From contig CP101406.1 in the NCBI GenBank assembly GCA_024758765.1, forward strand, positions 4,216,001-4,280,000: DNA of 64,000 bases, given 5' to 3'. A program made the position numbers and the translations under genes. Under the pieces are notes generated by a model. It made no database searches, was not told the origin of the DNA, and saw nothing but the letters and a program-made list of their open reading frames with translations. Shown here one piece after another: positions 16,173-24,972 of this stretch (within the stretch, counting starts at the first letter, position 1; every line of letters starts with the position of its first letter). The DNA is from Mycobacterium sp. SVM_VP21. Lineage in GTDB: Bacteria > Actinomycetota > Actinomycetes > Mycobacteriales > Mycobacteriaceae.

Positions 16173-16864
16173 CCCCAGCGATCTACCGCACCACTGTCAC
16201 GCACCGCAGAAGGACTCCGGTGGTCCACCAATTCGCTTACCCCAGCTACAGCTGGTACGTCGACATCGATGAGCCGCCCCGGCTGCCCTGGTGGTTGAGA
16301 CCGTTCGCCGTGTTCGACGCGAGTGATCACCTGGTGGGCAGCAGCGGTGACACCTTGCGCCAGCGCGTGGAGCGATTTCTTGCCCAACGCGGCGTTCCTG
16401 CACCCGCAGGCCGCATCTACGCCTTGCTGCAGGCGCGAGTTCTGGGCTACGTGTTCAACCCGATCAGTCTGTTCTGGTGCCACGACCGTGACGAGCAGCT
16501 GCAGCACGTGATCGCCGAGGTGCACAACACCTACGGAGAACGCCACGCCTACCTGCTGCCGCCGGCCGAGACGCCGGTCCAGGTGGCCAAACAGTTCTAT
16601 GTCTCGCCGTTCAATCCCGTTGACGGCCACTATTTGGTCCGGGCTCCCCGTCCCGGTGCGGACGTCGACGTCAGCATCGCGTTGTACCGTGCCGAGGAGC
16701 CGGTGTTCGACGCGACGATGCGCGGCATCGGATACCCGGCCACCGACCGCCGCGTCGCCCGCATGCAACTCATCGCGCCGTTGTCGCCGCTGCTGGTCGC
16801 GGCGCGTATTCGCCTGCAGGGCACCACGTTGTGGTTGCGACGCGTTCCGGTGGTGAAGAAATGA
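16166..16864 (+). CDS. DUF1365 family protein (Rv0448c-like)
   Basis: 232 aa from ATG 16166 (GTG 16160 possible), overlapping the previous stop by 7 bp. Family landmarks are the early HQFAYPSYSWYVDID and VLGYVFNPISLFWCHD, then VIAEVHNTYGERHAYLL and KQFYVSPFNPVDGHY. The biochemical role is unknown, but DUF1365 is almost always found between an FAD oxidoreductase and a cyclopropane fatty-acid synthase-like enzyme, as here. Its stop overlaps the next start (ATGA). Confidence 0.87.
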   Translation: MLTPAIYRTTVTHRRRTPVVHQFAYPSYSWYVDIDEPPRLPWWLRPFAVFDASDHLVGSSGDTLRQRVERFLAQRGVPAPAGRIYALLQARVLGYVFNPISLFWCHDRDEQLQHVIAEVHNTYGERHAYLLPPAETPVQVAKQFYVSPFNPVDGHYLVRAPRPGADVDVSIALYRAEEPVFDATMRGIGYPATDRRVARMQLIAPLSPLLVAARIRLQGTTLWLRRVPVVKK

Positions 16865-18135
16865 GTACCGCATCAGATCTGCGTCCGGCGGTGCCGGTCG
16901 ATCCGAACCAGTGGCCGCAGCTGGCGCACGTCCCCTCGGGTCCGCTGGCGGCCGCATCCGCTGCGGTAGTGCACGCGTTGCTGCGACGCACCGCCGGGCG
17001 TCTGCCGGTCCGACTGGTCTATCCCGGGGGCGATCGCTACGGCGCGCTCGACCCCCACGCCCCGGAGCTGGTGATCCGTGATCCGGACCGCATGGCCAGG
17101 CGCATCGGAAGATCCGGATTGATCGGCTTCGGCGAGGCGTACATGGCCGGCGAGTGGGATTCGCCGGACGCGGTGGCGCTGCTCAGCGTCTTGGCCGGCT
17201 CGATGGGCGAGCTGGTCCCCGCGGTCTTGCAGCGGTTACGGCCTCTGGTGCTGGCCCGGCAACCACGGTCGCGCAATACCGTCACGCGTGCCCGCCGCAA
17301 CGTATCGGCACATTACGACCTGTCCAACGAGCTGTTCGCGCTCTTCCTCGATGAGACCATGACGTACTCCAGCGCGCTGTTCGACCAGCTCCCCGGATCC
17401 TCCGAAGACCTCGCGGAGGCCCAGCGCCGCAAGATCGATCGCCTTCTGGACACGGCCGCCGTCGGTCCTGGGACCCGGGTCCTCGAAATCGGCACCGGCT
17501 GGGGCGAGCTCTGCCTGCGCGCGGCGGCCCGCGGCGCATCCGTGCGTTCCCTCACGCTGTCGCGGGAGCAGAAGCTGCTCGCCCGGCAGCGGGTGGCGGC
17601 CGCGGGCCTCGCCGACCGGGTCGAGATCGAGCTCCGGGACTACCGCGAAGTTACCGGCAGCTATGACGCGGTGGTTTCGGTGGAGATGATCGAGGCGGTC
17701 GGCTATCGCGGTTGGCCAGGCTACTTCCGGGCACTGGAACGCCTGACCGCACCTGGCGGCCGGGTGGCGATCCAGGCGATCACGATGCCGCACGACCGGA
17801 TGATGGCCAGTCGCCACACCCTGACCTGGATTCAGAAGTACATCTTCCCCGGCGGACTGCTGCCTTCCACCCAGGCGATCATGGACATCACGGGGTATCA
17901 CACGGGCCTGCGTACGGTCGACATGCGGTCGCTGGGCCCGCACTATGCAGACACGCTGCAGCTGTGGCGGGAACGCTTCCGGCGCAACAGTGCCGCCGTC
18001 GCGGCCCTGGGCTTCGACGAGGTGTTCTCTCGGATGTGGAATCTTTACCTGGCCTACTCCGAAGCGGGCTTCCGCTCGGGATATCTGGATGTCTACCAAT
18101 GGACATTCGCCACATCGGACCAACGGCAGCAGTGA
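16861..18135 (+). CDS. ufaA1: Cyclopropane-fatty-acyl-phospholipid synthase family methyltransferase (UfaA1)
   Basis: 424 aa; ATG overlaps the previous TGA. The SAM-binding motif VLEIGTGWGELCLRAA is near residue 205, followed by FSVEMIEAVG-like VSVEMIEAVGYRGWPGYF and the YIFPGG-LPS segment of the CFA synthase family. In M. tuberculosis UfaA1 (Rv0447c, about 427 aa) methylates oleate in phospholipid to tuberculostearic-acid precursors; the FAD and DUF1365 neighbours may supply the partner reduction. Ninety-one bp separate it from sigK. Confidence 0.9.
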   Translation: MSTASDLRPAVPVDPNQWPQLAHVPSGPLAAASAAVVHALLRRTAGRLPVRLVYPGGDRYGALDPHAPELVIRDPDRMARRIGRSGLIGFGEAYMAGEWDSPDAVALLSVLAGSMGELVPAVLQRLRPLVLARQPRSRNTVTRARRNVSAHYDLSNELFALFLDETMTYSSALFDQLPGSSEDLAEAQRRKIDRLLDTAAVGPGTRVLEIGTGWGELCLRAAARGASVRSLTLSREQKLLARQRVAAAGLADRVEIELRDYREVTGSYDAVVSVEMIEAVGYRGWPGYFRALERLTAPGGRVAIQAITMPHDRMMASRHTLTWIQKYIFPGGLLPSTQAIMDITGYHTGLRTVDMRSLGPHYADTLQLWRERFRRNSAAVAALGFDEVFSRMWNLYLAYSEAGFRSGYLDVYQWTFATSDQRQQ

Positions 18136-18212
18136 GGCGACGTCGATGCCTGCCGTCTCCGAACCCCTCGATGACTGGTTCCCAACCGCCCCACCTGGGA
18201 CGGGGCGGCGGC

Positions 18213-18218
18213 TAGGCT
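18213..18218 (+). promoter_or_regulatory. -10 element of a leaderless sigK transcript
   Basis: TAGGCT fits the mycobacterial TANNNT -10 and ends 8 bp before ATG 18227; no ribosome-binding site is visible. This would give sigK a SigK-independent start in addition to read-through from the operon at 14868. Confidence 0.45.
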
Positions 18219-18226
18219 GTCGTCCG

Positions 18227-18787
18227 ATGAATCAGATCGCGGATTCCTCCGAGCTGGATGCGGTACTCCACCGGGTGGCGGGGGGAAGTCTCGCCGACTT
18301 CGCGACGCTCTATGACCGCACTGCCTCGCGGGTGTACGGCTTGGTGCTGCGGGTCCTGCGTGACACCGGCTACAGCGAGGAGACCACTCAAGAGGTCTAC
18401 CTGGAGGTGTGGCGTAACGCCGGCAAGTATGACCCGGCCAAGGGGTCGGCGCTCGCGTGGCTGCTGGCCATGGCGCACCGCCGCGCCGTGGACCGCGTTC
18501 GCGCCGAACACGCTGCCGGACTGCGGGAATCACGCTACGGCGCCGCCAGCGCTGAACCGGCCGCCGACGTTGTCGTCGATGCGGTGATCGTCGGCGACGA
18601 ACATCAGCGCGTCGTCGAGTGCCTGGGCGGTCTGCCCGAGAAGCACCGGGAGTGCGTCGAGCTGACCTACTACACCGGCTTGACCTATCGCGAGGTTTCG
18701 GAACGGCTTTCGGTCGCCACATCCACGATCAAAACGCGGATGCAGGACGCATTGCGCCGCCTGCGTGAATGTTTGGGCATGTCATGA
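18227..18787 (+). CDS. sigK: ECF RNA polymerase sigma factor SigK
   Basis: 186 aa, the family length. The region 2 domain (residues about 25-95) contains FATLYDRTASRVYGLVLRVL and ALAWLLAMAHRRAVDRVR; the region 4 domain near the C-terminus has LPEKHRECVELTYYTGLTY and the helix-turn-helix REVSERLSVATSTIKTRM. Identification as SigK rests on the adjacent rskA and on the Rv0449c-Rv0447c-like genes upstream. Its last codons overlap the rskA start (ATGA), so sigma and anti-sigma are made together. Confidence 0.92.
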   Translation: MNQIADSSELDAVLHRVAGGSLADFATLYDRTASRVYGLVLRVLRDTGYSEETTQEVYLEVWRNAGKYDPAKGSALAWLLAMAHRRAVDRVRAEHAAGLRESRYGAASAEPAADVVVDAVIVGDEHQRVVECLGGLPEKHRECVELTYYTGLTYREVSERLSVATSTIKTRMQDALRRLRECLGMS

Positions 18788-19479
18788 CCGAGCCGCACGG
18801 CTTCGACCTGCTCGCACTGGCGACGCCGTATGCGCTCGACGCCGTCTCCGACACCGAGCGGCGCGAGGTCGAGCGAGGTGTCGCCGGCGCACCGACGGCT
18901 GTCGCGCAGGCCTTCGGAGCCGAGGTTTCGGCGGTGCAGGAGACCATGGCAGCCATCGCGGAGACCACCGCCGCGAAGCCGTCGCCGGCGCTGCGTGAAT
19001 CGATTCTGAGCCGAGCCGCGAAGCTCTCCGCCGCCCGTTCTCGATGGCGTACCGCGGCTGTTGCCGCGGCGGCAGCCATCGTGGTGGGACTAGCGGCGTT
19101 CGGGTTCGGAATCCAACTCAGACCCACCGGCCCACAGTCGGTCTCGGACCGCGTGCTCGCGGCGCCCGACGTGGAGAGTGTGACGACTCCGCTCGCCACC
19201 GGTACTGCGACGGTGCTCTTCTCCAGGGAACGCAGTGCCGGCGTCCTGGTGATGAACAATGTGCCCCCGCCCGAACCGGGCACGGTCTACCAGATGTGGC
19301 TGCTGAGTCCCAGCGGTGCGACGCTGGCCGGCACCATGGACGCCGCCGCTGTGTCGCCGTCGACCACCGCGGAGATTCCTGCCCTTGGCGACTCGACGGC
19401 GCTCGGGTTCACCGTGGAGCCCGATCCGGGGTCGCGCGAGCCCACCGGGCAGATGCTCGTTGAGATACCGCTGCGCTGA
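18784..19479 (+). CDS. rskA: Anti-sigma-K factor RskA
   Basis: 231 aa. The cytoplasmic N-terminal anti-sigma domain (1-85) starts with FDLLALATPYALDAV, one transmembrane helix spans about 89-110, and the extracytoplasmic part is the RskA domain with TVYQMWLLSPSG and a GSREPTGQ-like segment. RskA holds SigK at the membrane until proteolysis releases it. The start overlaps the sigK stop. Confidence 0.92.
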   Translation: MTEPHGFDLLALATPYALDAVSDTERREVERGVAGAPTAVAQAFGAEVSAVQETMAAIAETTAAKPSPALRESILSRAAKLSAARSRWRTAAVAAAAAIVVGLAAFGFGIQLRPTGPQSVSDRVLAAPDVESVTTPLATGTATVLFSRERSAGVLVMNNVPPPEPGTVYQMWLLSPSGATLAGTMDAAAVSPSTTAEIPALGDSTALGFTVEPDPGSREPTGQMLVEIPLR

Positions 19480-19494
19480 GACGAGGTCGGTCGG

Positions 19495-20457
19495 ATGGGT
19501 CTGGGGTCGGTAGTCGATTCGGTGCTGGACCGTGCCGTTCTTCCCGGCTACAGCCGCCTGGGGTACCGGATTCGGGAGCACGCGTGGTCTGGTGATCCCG
19601 AGCCACAGGCACTGCGCGGCAAGACCGCGATGGTGACCGGGGCCAACAGCGGCATCGGGAAGGCCATCGCCGGGGGACTGGCGGCGCTGGGTGCCACGGT
19701 TGTGATGGTCAGCCGAAACCTCGAACGTGTCGAAGGTGCCCGAGCCGAGCTGATTGCCGAGCACCCGGATGCCGACCTGCGCGCAGAGGTCTGTGATGTG
19801 GCGGACTTGTCGGCGGTGCGATGGTTCGTCGCCGATCTCGGCGCTCGTCTGCCCAGCCTCGACGTGGTGATCCACAACGCCGGGTTGCTGCCGGCAGCGC
19901 GGGCCGAGACCGCTGACGGACACGAGATCACCCTGGCCACGCATGTGCTGGGCCCGGTGCTGATGACCGAACTACTTGTCCCCGTCTTGGCCGCATCCCA
20001 GGACCCTCGGGTCATCTTGATGTCCTCGGGCGGCATGTACACCCAGGGGCTGGCTGTCGACGACCCCGAATACCGGGTCGGACGTTACCGCGGTGCCACC
20101 GCCTATGCCCGAACCAAGCGGATGCAGGTGGCGCTGACCCCGGTGCTGGCCGAACGCTGGAAGGCGGCCGGAATCTCGGTGTACTGCATGCACCCGGGTT
20201 GGGCTGACACACCGGGAGTGGTTACGTCGCTGCCGACTTTCCAGAAACTGACCAAGCCGCTGCTGCGCACGGCATCGCAAGGTGCCGATACCGCGGTCTG
20301 GTTGGCCGCAACGCAGCCCGCGCCGCCGACCGGCCGGTTCTGGCACGACCGGCGGCAGCGCCCCGAGCACTATCTGCCGTTCACCCGAGAAAGCGGTGCG
20401 GACCGTGAGCGAATCTGGCGATACTGCGCACGAGCCATCGGACTGCGCGACAGCTGA
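19495..20457 (+). CDS. Short-chain dehydrogenase/reductase (DHRS12/Rv0439c-like)
   Basis: 320 aa. After about 40 residues typical of this subgroup the Rossmann motif MVTGANSGIGKAIA appears, with HNAGLL, a serine in ILMSSGGMYTQ and the active site YARTKRMQV (YxxxK). The C-terminal CMHPGWADTPGV and TGRFWHDRRQRPEHYLPFT match mycobacterial Rv0439c-type proteins. The substrate is probably a lipid or retinoid-like alcohol; unknown. It is 15 bp after rskA and may be read from the same transcript. Confidence 0.87.
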   Translation: MGLGSVVDSVLDRAVLPGYSRLGYRIREHAWSGDPEPQALRGKTAMVTGANSGIGKAIAGGLAALGATVVMVSRNLERVEGARAELIAEHPDADLRAEVCDVADLSAVRWFVADLGARLPSLDVVIHNAGLLPAARAETADGHEITLATHVLGPVLMTELLVPVLAASQDPRVILMSSGGMYTQGLAVDDPEYRVGRYRGATAYARTKRMQVALTPVLAERWKAAGISVYCMHPGWADTPGVVTSLPTFQKLTKPLLRTASQGADTAVWLAATQPAPPTGRFWHDRRQRPEHYLPFTRESGADRERIWRYCARAIGLRDS

Positions 20458-20477
20458 ATTCGGCAGCGCTCCGTTGC

Positions 20478-22007
20478 CTAGCCGTACTGCTTGCGCAGTT
20501 GCGGCTTGACCACCTTGCCGCTGGCATTGCGGGGCAATGCGTCGATCAGCACCAGTTCTTTCGGGTGCTTGTAGCGGGCCAGGCGCTCGTTGAGGAAGGG
20601 TTCGAGGTCCTCCAGCGTCAGCGGCGCCTCGCCGGCCGCTACCGCCACTATGGCCACCGGAACCTCGCCCCACTTGTCGTGGGCACGCCCGATCACGGCG
20701 GCCTCCTGGATCAGTGGGTGCTCGAACAGTACGTTCTCCACCTCGGCGCAGTAGATGTTCTCGCCGCCGGAGATGATCATGTCCTTCTTGCGGTCGACGA
20801 CGTAGACGAAGCCCTCGTCGTCGACGCGGACCAGATCCCCGGAGTGGAACCACTCGCCGGCGAACGCTTCGGCTGTCGCCTCGGGCTTGTTCCAGTAGCC
20901 CTGCATCATGGTTGGCCCGCGGTAGACGATCTCGCCGATCTCACCGGGTGCCACGTCGTTCATGTTCTCGTCGACGACTCGTGCCGCGATGGTCGGGATC
21001 ACCTTGCCCACCGAGCCGAGTTTGCGGATCGCGTCCTTGCCCTGGAGCACGCAGGTGACCGGTGACATCTCGGTCTGGCCGAACACCGCGACGTTGAGCG
21101 CGTCCGGGAACGTCTCCGCCATGGCCCGCAGCACCGTGTCGGACGCCGGCGCCGCCCCCCAGCTGATCACCTCGAGCGCCAGGTCACGTTGCCGCACAGT
21201 CGGATCCGCGCAGATGACCTGCCACTGCGCCGGCACCAGGAACACCGACGTGGCGCGCTCGCGCTCCCAGGCGTCGAGGGTGTCGGCGGCGTTGAACGCA
21301 CCGAGCGGGTGAATCACCGTCTTGGTGCCGAGCATCAGGTTGGGCGCGATACTGCCCAGGCCGGCGATGTGGAACATCGGCGCGGCGCAGAAGTACACGC
21401 TGTCCGGGCTGATCTGCAGCGCCTGAATGCAGGTCAGCGACTGGGCCAGCAGGTTCGAGTGGGACAGGATGGCGCCCTTGGGACTTCCGGTGGTTCCCGA
21501 GGTGTACATGATCAGCGCCGGGGTGTCTTCGGGAACATCCGCGCCGGGGTGCGGGTCGCCGGGTTCGGCGATCAGCGACTCGTAGTCATCGCCGAGTACC
21601 ACGGCCACGTCGAGTCCGGGGGTGTTCTTGCGGACGGCCTCTATCAGCGGTGCAAGCAGCTGATCGGTGATGACGCCCTTGGCTCCGCTGTCGGTGACGA
21701 TGTAGCTGATCTCGGGGTCGGTGAGGCGGAAGTTGACCGGTACGGCGATGGCACCCAGGGCGTTGATCGCCAAGGTCGCCTCGATGTATTCGGTGTGGTT
21801 GAGCATCACGATCAGCACGCGATCGCCGAAGGAGATGCCGCGCCGGCACAGTGCCCCGGCCAGGCGCTGCGAGCGATCGTGCAGTTCTTGCCAGGTGGTG
21901 TCGTTGCCACGACAGCGGAAGGCAACGGCATCGGGACGCATTTCGGCGTGGGTTGCCACCTGATTCATCCAGTGGTTGCGGCGAGACCGCAGTGGCTGAG
22001 CGATCAT
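20478..22007 (-). CDS. Fatty-acid-CoA ligase, FadD5-like
   Basis: 509 aa ANL-superfamily enzyme. The ATP-binding P-loop YTSGTTGSPKGA is near residue 170, with WGAAPASDTVL, FGQTEMSPVTC, GEWFHSGDLVRVDDEGFVYVVDRKKD and the C-terminal catalytic lysine in NASGKVVK. It aligns by eye along its length with M. tuberculosis FadD5 (Rv0166), which activates long-chain acids and is linked to mce1, although no mce genes are here. Its start overlaps the enoyl-CoA hydratase stop by 4 bp. Confidence 0.88.
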   Translation of the reverse strand: MIAQPLRSRRNHWMNQVATHAEMRPDAVAFRCRGNDTTWQELHDRSQRLAGALCRRGISFGDRVLIVMLNHTEYIEATLAINALGAIAVPVNFRLTDPEISYIVTDSGAKGVITDQLLAPLIEAVRKNTPGLDVAVVLGDDYESLIAEPGDPHPGADVPEDTPALIMYTSGTTGSPKGAILSHSNLLAQSLTCIQALQISPDSVYFCAAPMFHIAGLGSIAPNLMLGTKTVIHPLGAFNAADTLDAWERERATSVFLVPAQWQVICADPTVRQRDLALEVISWGAAPASDTVLRAMAETFPDALNVAVFGQTEMSPVTCVLQGKDAIRKLGSVGKVIPTIAARVVDENMNDVAPGEIGEIVYRGPTMMQGYWNKPEATAEAFAGEWFHSGDLVRVDDEGFVYVVDRKKDMIISGGENIYCAEVENVLFEHPLIQEAAVIGRAHDKWGEVPVAIVAVAAGEAPLTLEDLEPFLNERLARYKHPKELVLIDALPRNASGKVVKPQLRKQYG

Positions 22008-22798
22008 TCGCCGAACACCGCCTTGCGCTTCTGCAGCATCGCGGCGGCGCCCTCGAAGAAGTCGGGGGAGCCCAGCAACTCCACCTGACCGGCCTTCTCG
22101 CGGGCCAGCGCGGCATCCAGTGCGGCGAGGTTGGTGGCGTTGAGCGCGCGTTTGGTCAATTCGATGGCGCGACGCGGTCCGTGGGCCAGCTTCTCGGCGG
22201 CCTCATTCACCCGGGCATCCAACTCCGCCTCGCCGAGCACCGCGTTGATCAGGCCGGCATCCCGGGCGGCCGTCGCCGATAGGCGTTCACCGAGCAGGGC
22301 CATCTCGTTGGCCACGGCCCGTCCGGCGGCCGCTGCGATCAGGGCGGTGGTGCCGCCGTCGGGCATCAGGCCGATGTTGGTGAACGAGAGCAGGAAGTAG
22401 GCACTCTCGGCGGCGTAGATCAGATCCGCGGCCAGCGCCAGACCCACGCCGACGCCGGCGGCCGGACCGTTGATCCGCGCGATCACCGGCACCGGGGTCT
22501 GCGCGACCGAGTTGACCAGCCGGGAGGCGCAGTCCATCACCTCCTCGGGGCCGACGCCGCCGGCCGTGGCCGACAGGTCGGCGCCGGTGCAGAAGGCCTT
22601 GCCTTCCCCGGTGATCACGATGGCCCGCACGCCCGGGTCGTCGGCCGCGCCGGCGATGACGTCACCCAGGCCCGCCATGGTGGCGTAGTCGATCGCGTTG
22701 AGCCGGGCGGGATTGGTGATCGTCACCCGCAGCACCCGGCCGTCGCGCGTCGCGGTGAGTTTGGCGGAGCTGGCGTTCTCGGACACGGTCAGACCCAC
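22004..22798 (-). CDS. Enoyl-CoA hydratase/isomerase family protein
   Basis: 264 aa crotonase fold. The oxyanion-hole segments are GEGKAFCTGADLS and GPAAGVGVGLALAADL. The first catalytic glutamate position is occupied by FTNIGLMPDGGTT with Asp in place of a second Glu, as in several EchA proteins of broader specificity. It forms a two-gene beta-oxidation-type operon with the ligase, divergent from the tandem TetR gene at 22904, its likely regulator. Confidence 0.87.
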   Translation of the reverse strand: MGLTVSENASSAKLTATRDGRVLRVTITNPARLNAIDYATMAGLGDVIAGAADDPGVRAIVITGEGKAFCTGADLSATAGGVGPEEVMDCASRLVNSVAQTPVPVIARINGPAAGVGVGLALAADLIYAAESAYFLLSFTNIGLMPDGGTTALIAAAAGRAVANEMALLGERLSATAARDAGLINAVLGEAELDARVNEAAEKLAHGPRRAIELTKRALNATNLAALDAALAREKAGQVELLGSPDFFEGAAAMLQKRKAVFGE

Positions 22799-22903
22799 CC
22801 TTCGATGAACCGGGATTGCAGCACGTCACTTCCTCCGTGGATGAAAATGTAAATTGTGGTTAACGTATGGGCGTCGGGTCCAACAGTCAACACGGGGGTG
22901 AAA
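22799..22903. promoter_or_regulatory. Divergent promoter region, enoyl-CoA hydratase / tandem TetR
   Basis: An AT-rich core (about 22840-22870) in the 105-bp gap contains GTAAATTGTGGTTAAC, a likely operator and promoter site for both directions. I could not define exact dyad arms. Confidence 0.35.
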
Positions 22904-24115
22904 ATGGCCGCGTCCATGGCTGCGGGATCGGTCACTGCGGTGCAGCGGCGCCCCAAAGACCGCAAGGCGCAGATCGTCCGCGCGGCGGCCCGTGCGTTCA
23001 GCGAGCGCGGCTACCACGCGGTCGGGGTTGACGAGATCGCCGCCGAGGTGGGGATCTCCGGACCTGCGCTGTATCGGCACTTCGCGAACAAGTACGCGCT
23101 GCTGGTCGCGACCGCCCAGTACACGGCGGGGGTGCTGGTGAACGCCGCGCGCTCCGCCGACGATCCGGGCCGACCGGCGCCGGAGCGGTTGCGCGCGATC
23201 ACCGCCGCGCTGATCGAGACCACGATCGGGACGCGACGCGAGGGCGCGTTCTACCGGTGGGAACGGCGCTACCTGCAGCTGCCGGATCGTAAAGACATCC
23301 GAGCCGGCTACGACGCGCTCAACGCCACGATCGCCGAACCACTGGCGGTGCTGCGCCCGGACCTTCCCGAAGCCGACACCGCGATCCTGGCCGCTGCGGC
23401 CCTGAGCGTCATCGGCAGCATCTCGGCGCACCGAACGCGACTGCCTGCCGCCGCACTTCAGGAACTGCTCGCTGAGCTGTGCTGGTCGGTGCTCACCGTC
23501 GAGCTGCCCCCGGCGCCTTCGGGTCCGCCGCCGCGGCGACCGGCGCGGGGCCTGCCCAGCGCATCAAAGCGTGAACGGCTGCTCGCCGAGGCCATCCGCA
23601 TGTTCGGCCAGCGCGGCTTCTACGAGGTCAGCATCGAGGAGATCGGCACCGCCGCCGGACTCAACGGCTCCAGCGCCTATCGCTACTACCCGAGTAAGGC
23701 GGCCCTGCTGGCCGTCGCCTTCCATCGGGCCAGCGCCCGGGTGCTGATGGCCATCACCGACTCCCTGGCCGAGTCGACCAGTCCGCGGCAGGCTGCCCTG
23801 CGGATCGCCGAGCGCTACACCGCGCTGGCGTTCGCCGCGCCCGAGCTGATCAACATCTATTTCGCCGAGTTCGCCAACCTGCCCGAATCCGACCGGGTTG
23901 AACTGCGCCGTCTGCAGCGGCAGAACGTCGACGAATGGGCGCATCTGGTGAGCCAGGTCGGCGCGGCCGACACCGAAGCGGTGTTCCGTGTCCACGCGGC
24001 GCTTGCTCTGGTTGTCGATATAGGACGCCTGGTTAACTTTGATGATCGAGACGAACAACGGTCCCGGATCCATGCCTTGATGGCGGCCGTCCTTTTCGGC
24101 ACCGGCGGCCGGTGA
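22904..24115 (+). CDS. Tandem (double) TetR-family transcriptional regulator
   Basis: 403 aa, about twice the usual TetR length. ATG 22904 is chosen for the GGGGGTG just upstream. The first helix-turn-helix lies at about residues 20-65 (RKAQIVRAAARAFSERGYHAVGVDEIAAEVGISGPALYRHF), the second at about 225-270 with LNGSSAYRYYPSKAALL. Each is followed by its own helical effector-binding region, so the protein is a fused pseudo-dimer. The divergent beta-oxidation genes are the probable target, and an acyl-CoA the probable ligand; both are inference. Confidence 0.87.
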   Translation: MAASMAAGSVTAVQRRPKDRKAQIVRAAARAFSERGYHAVGVDEIAAEVGISGPALYRHFANKYALLVATAQYTAGVLVNAARSADDPGRPAPERLRAITAALIETTIGTRREGAFYRWERRYLQLPDRKDIRAGYDALNATIAEPLAVLRPDLPEADTAILAAAALSVIGSISAHRTRLPAAALQELLAELCWSVLTVELPPAPSGPPPRRPARGLPSASKRERLLAEAIRMFGQRGFYEVSIEEIGTAAGLNGSSAYRYYPSKAALLAVAFHRASARVLMAITDSLAESTSPRQAALRIAERYTALAFAAPELINIYFAEFANLPESDRVELRRLQRQNVDEWAHLVSQVGAADTEAVFRVHAALALVVDIGRLVNFDDRDEQRSRIHALMAAVLFGTGGR

Positions 24116-24271
24116 CTGCAGGCGGCCACGCTGGCTACGATCGAGCGATGACTGCCGCACTGTCAGGACGCGAAGTGCCGTCACCGCTGCCCCCGAGGGT
24201 TCCGATGATCGTCGCGGCGTTGCGGGTGTGGCGCGCCGGCTAGGGGTGGCTTGATGAATGTGGTGGCCTAG

Positions 24272-24901
24272 ATGGCCTACGTCAAGGCGTCCGAGCGCGA
24301 GGGTCAGATCGTCGCGGCCGCGATGCGCGTTCTCAGTGACGTCGGCGTGGCGGGCACGACATTGCGCGGGGTTGCCGCTGAAGCCGGGATCCCGCTGGGC
24401 ACCTTGCACTATGTGTTTCCGTCCAAGGACCAGCTGCTGCGAGCGGTGATCGCCGCGGTCATGGACGACGTCGTGGACGCAGTGCGCGCCGATCTGAAGC
24501 CCGACCGGGGAGTGGCCCACGCGCTTCGCCAAGGCGTGACGAATTTCTGGAGCACGTTGGTCGAAAGCGACACCGGCCTGCAGATCATGCAATACGAGCT
24601 GGCCATGTACTCGGTGCGCAGCGAAGGCTCGGGCGGTCTGGCCCAGCTGCAGTATGAGCGCTACGCCGCGCTCGTCACTGAGTTCTGCGCCCAGGCCGCG
24701 CAGGCGGCGGAGGAGCGCTGCGCCGTCGATTTCGACAGTCTCGGGCGGCTCGCGCTCGCCCTGGTGGACGGGCTGATCGTGCAGTACGTGACAAGCCCGG
24801 ACTCCGAGCGGGCCCGACGCGATCTTGACCGAGCCGTCGACATGGTCGTGCAATTCGCCGATCCGCAGCCCGTCGGCACACGCCCAAGCCACGCCGGCTG
24901 A
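24272..24901 (+). CDS. TetR-family transcriptional regulator
   Basis: 209 aa. The helix-turn-helix at about residues 9-55 (EGQIVAAAMRVLSDVGVAGTTLRGVAAEAGIPLGTLHYVFPSKDQLL) is followed by a helical ligand-binding domain. The gene lies 71 bp upstream of an amine-oxidase gene in the same direction, with a palindromic operator placed in that gene's promoter. It likely represses the oxidase gene and itself. Confidence 0.85.
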   Translation: MAYVKASEREGQIVAAAMRVLSDVGVAGTTLRGVAAEAGIPLGTLHYVFPSKDQLLRAVIAAVMDDVVDAVRADLKPDRGVAHALRQGVTNFWSTLVESDTGLQIMQYELAMYSVRSEGSGGLAQLQYERYAALVTEFCAQAAQAAEERCAVDFDSLGRLALALVDGLIVQYVTSPDSERARRDLDRAVDMVVQFADPQPVGTRPSHAG

Positions 24902-24936
24902 TTCCTTCGACCGCTGCCCGGTAAGCCGCCGGAGCC

Positions 24937-24965
24937 TTGACTCGGTCGGTTGACCGACTTAGATT
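24937..24965 (+). promoter_or_regulatory. Promoter with embedded TetR-type operator, leaderless amine-oxidase transcript
   Basis: TTGACT (24937-24942)-N17-TAGATT (24960-24965), then 7 bp to GTG 24973. Inside the spacer is a perfect dyad GTCGGT-TG-ACCGAC (24945-24958). Binding there would block RNA polymerase, a textbook repressor layout; the TetR gene next door is the natural candidate. Confidence 0.7.
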
Positions 24966-24972
24966 GTCGAGC

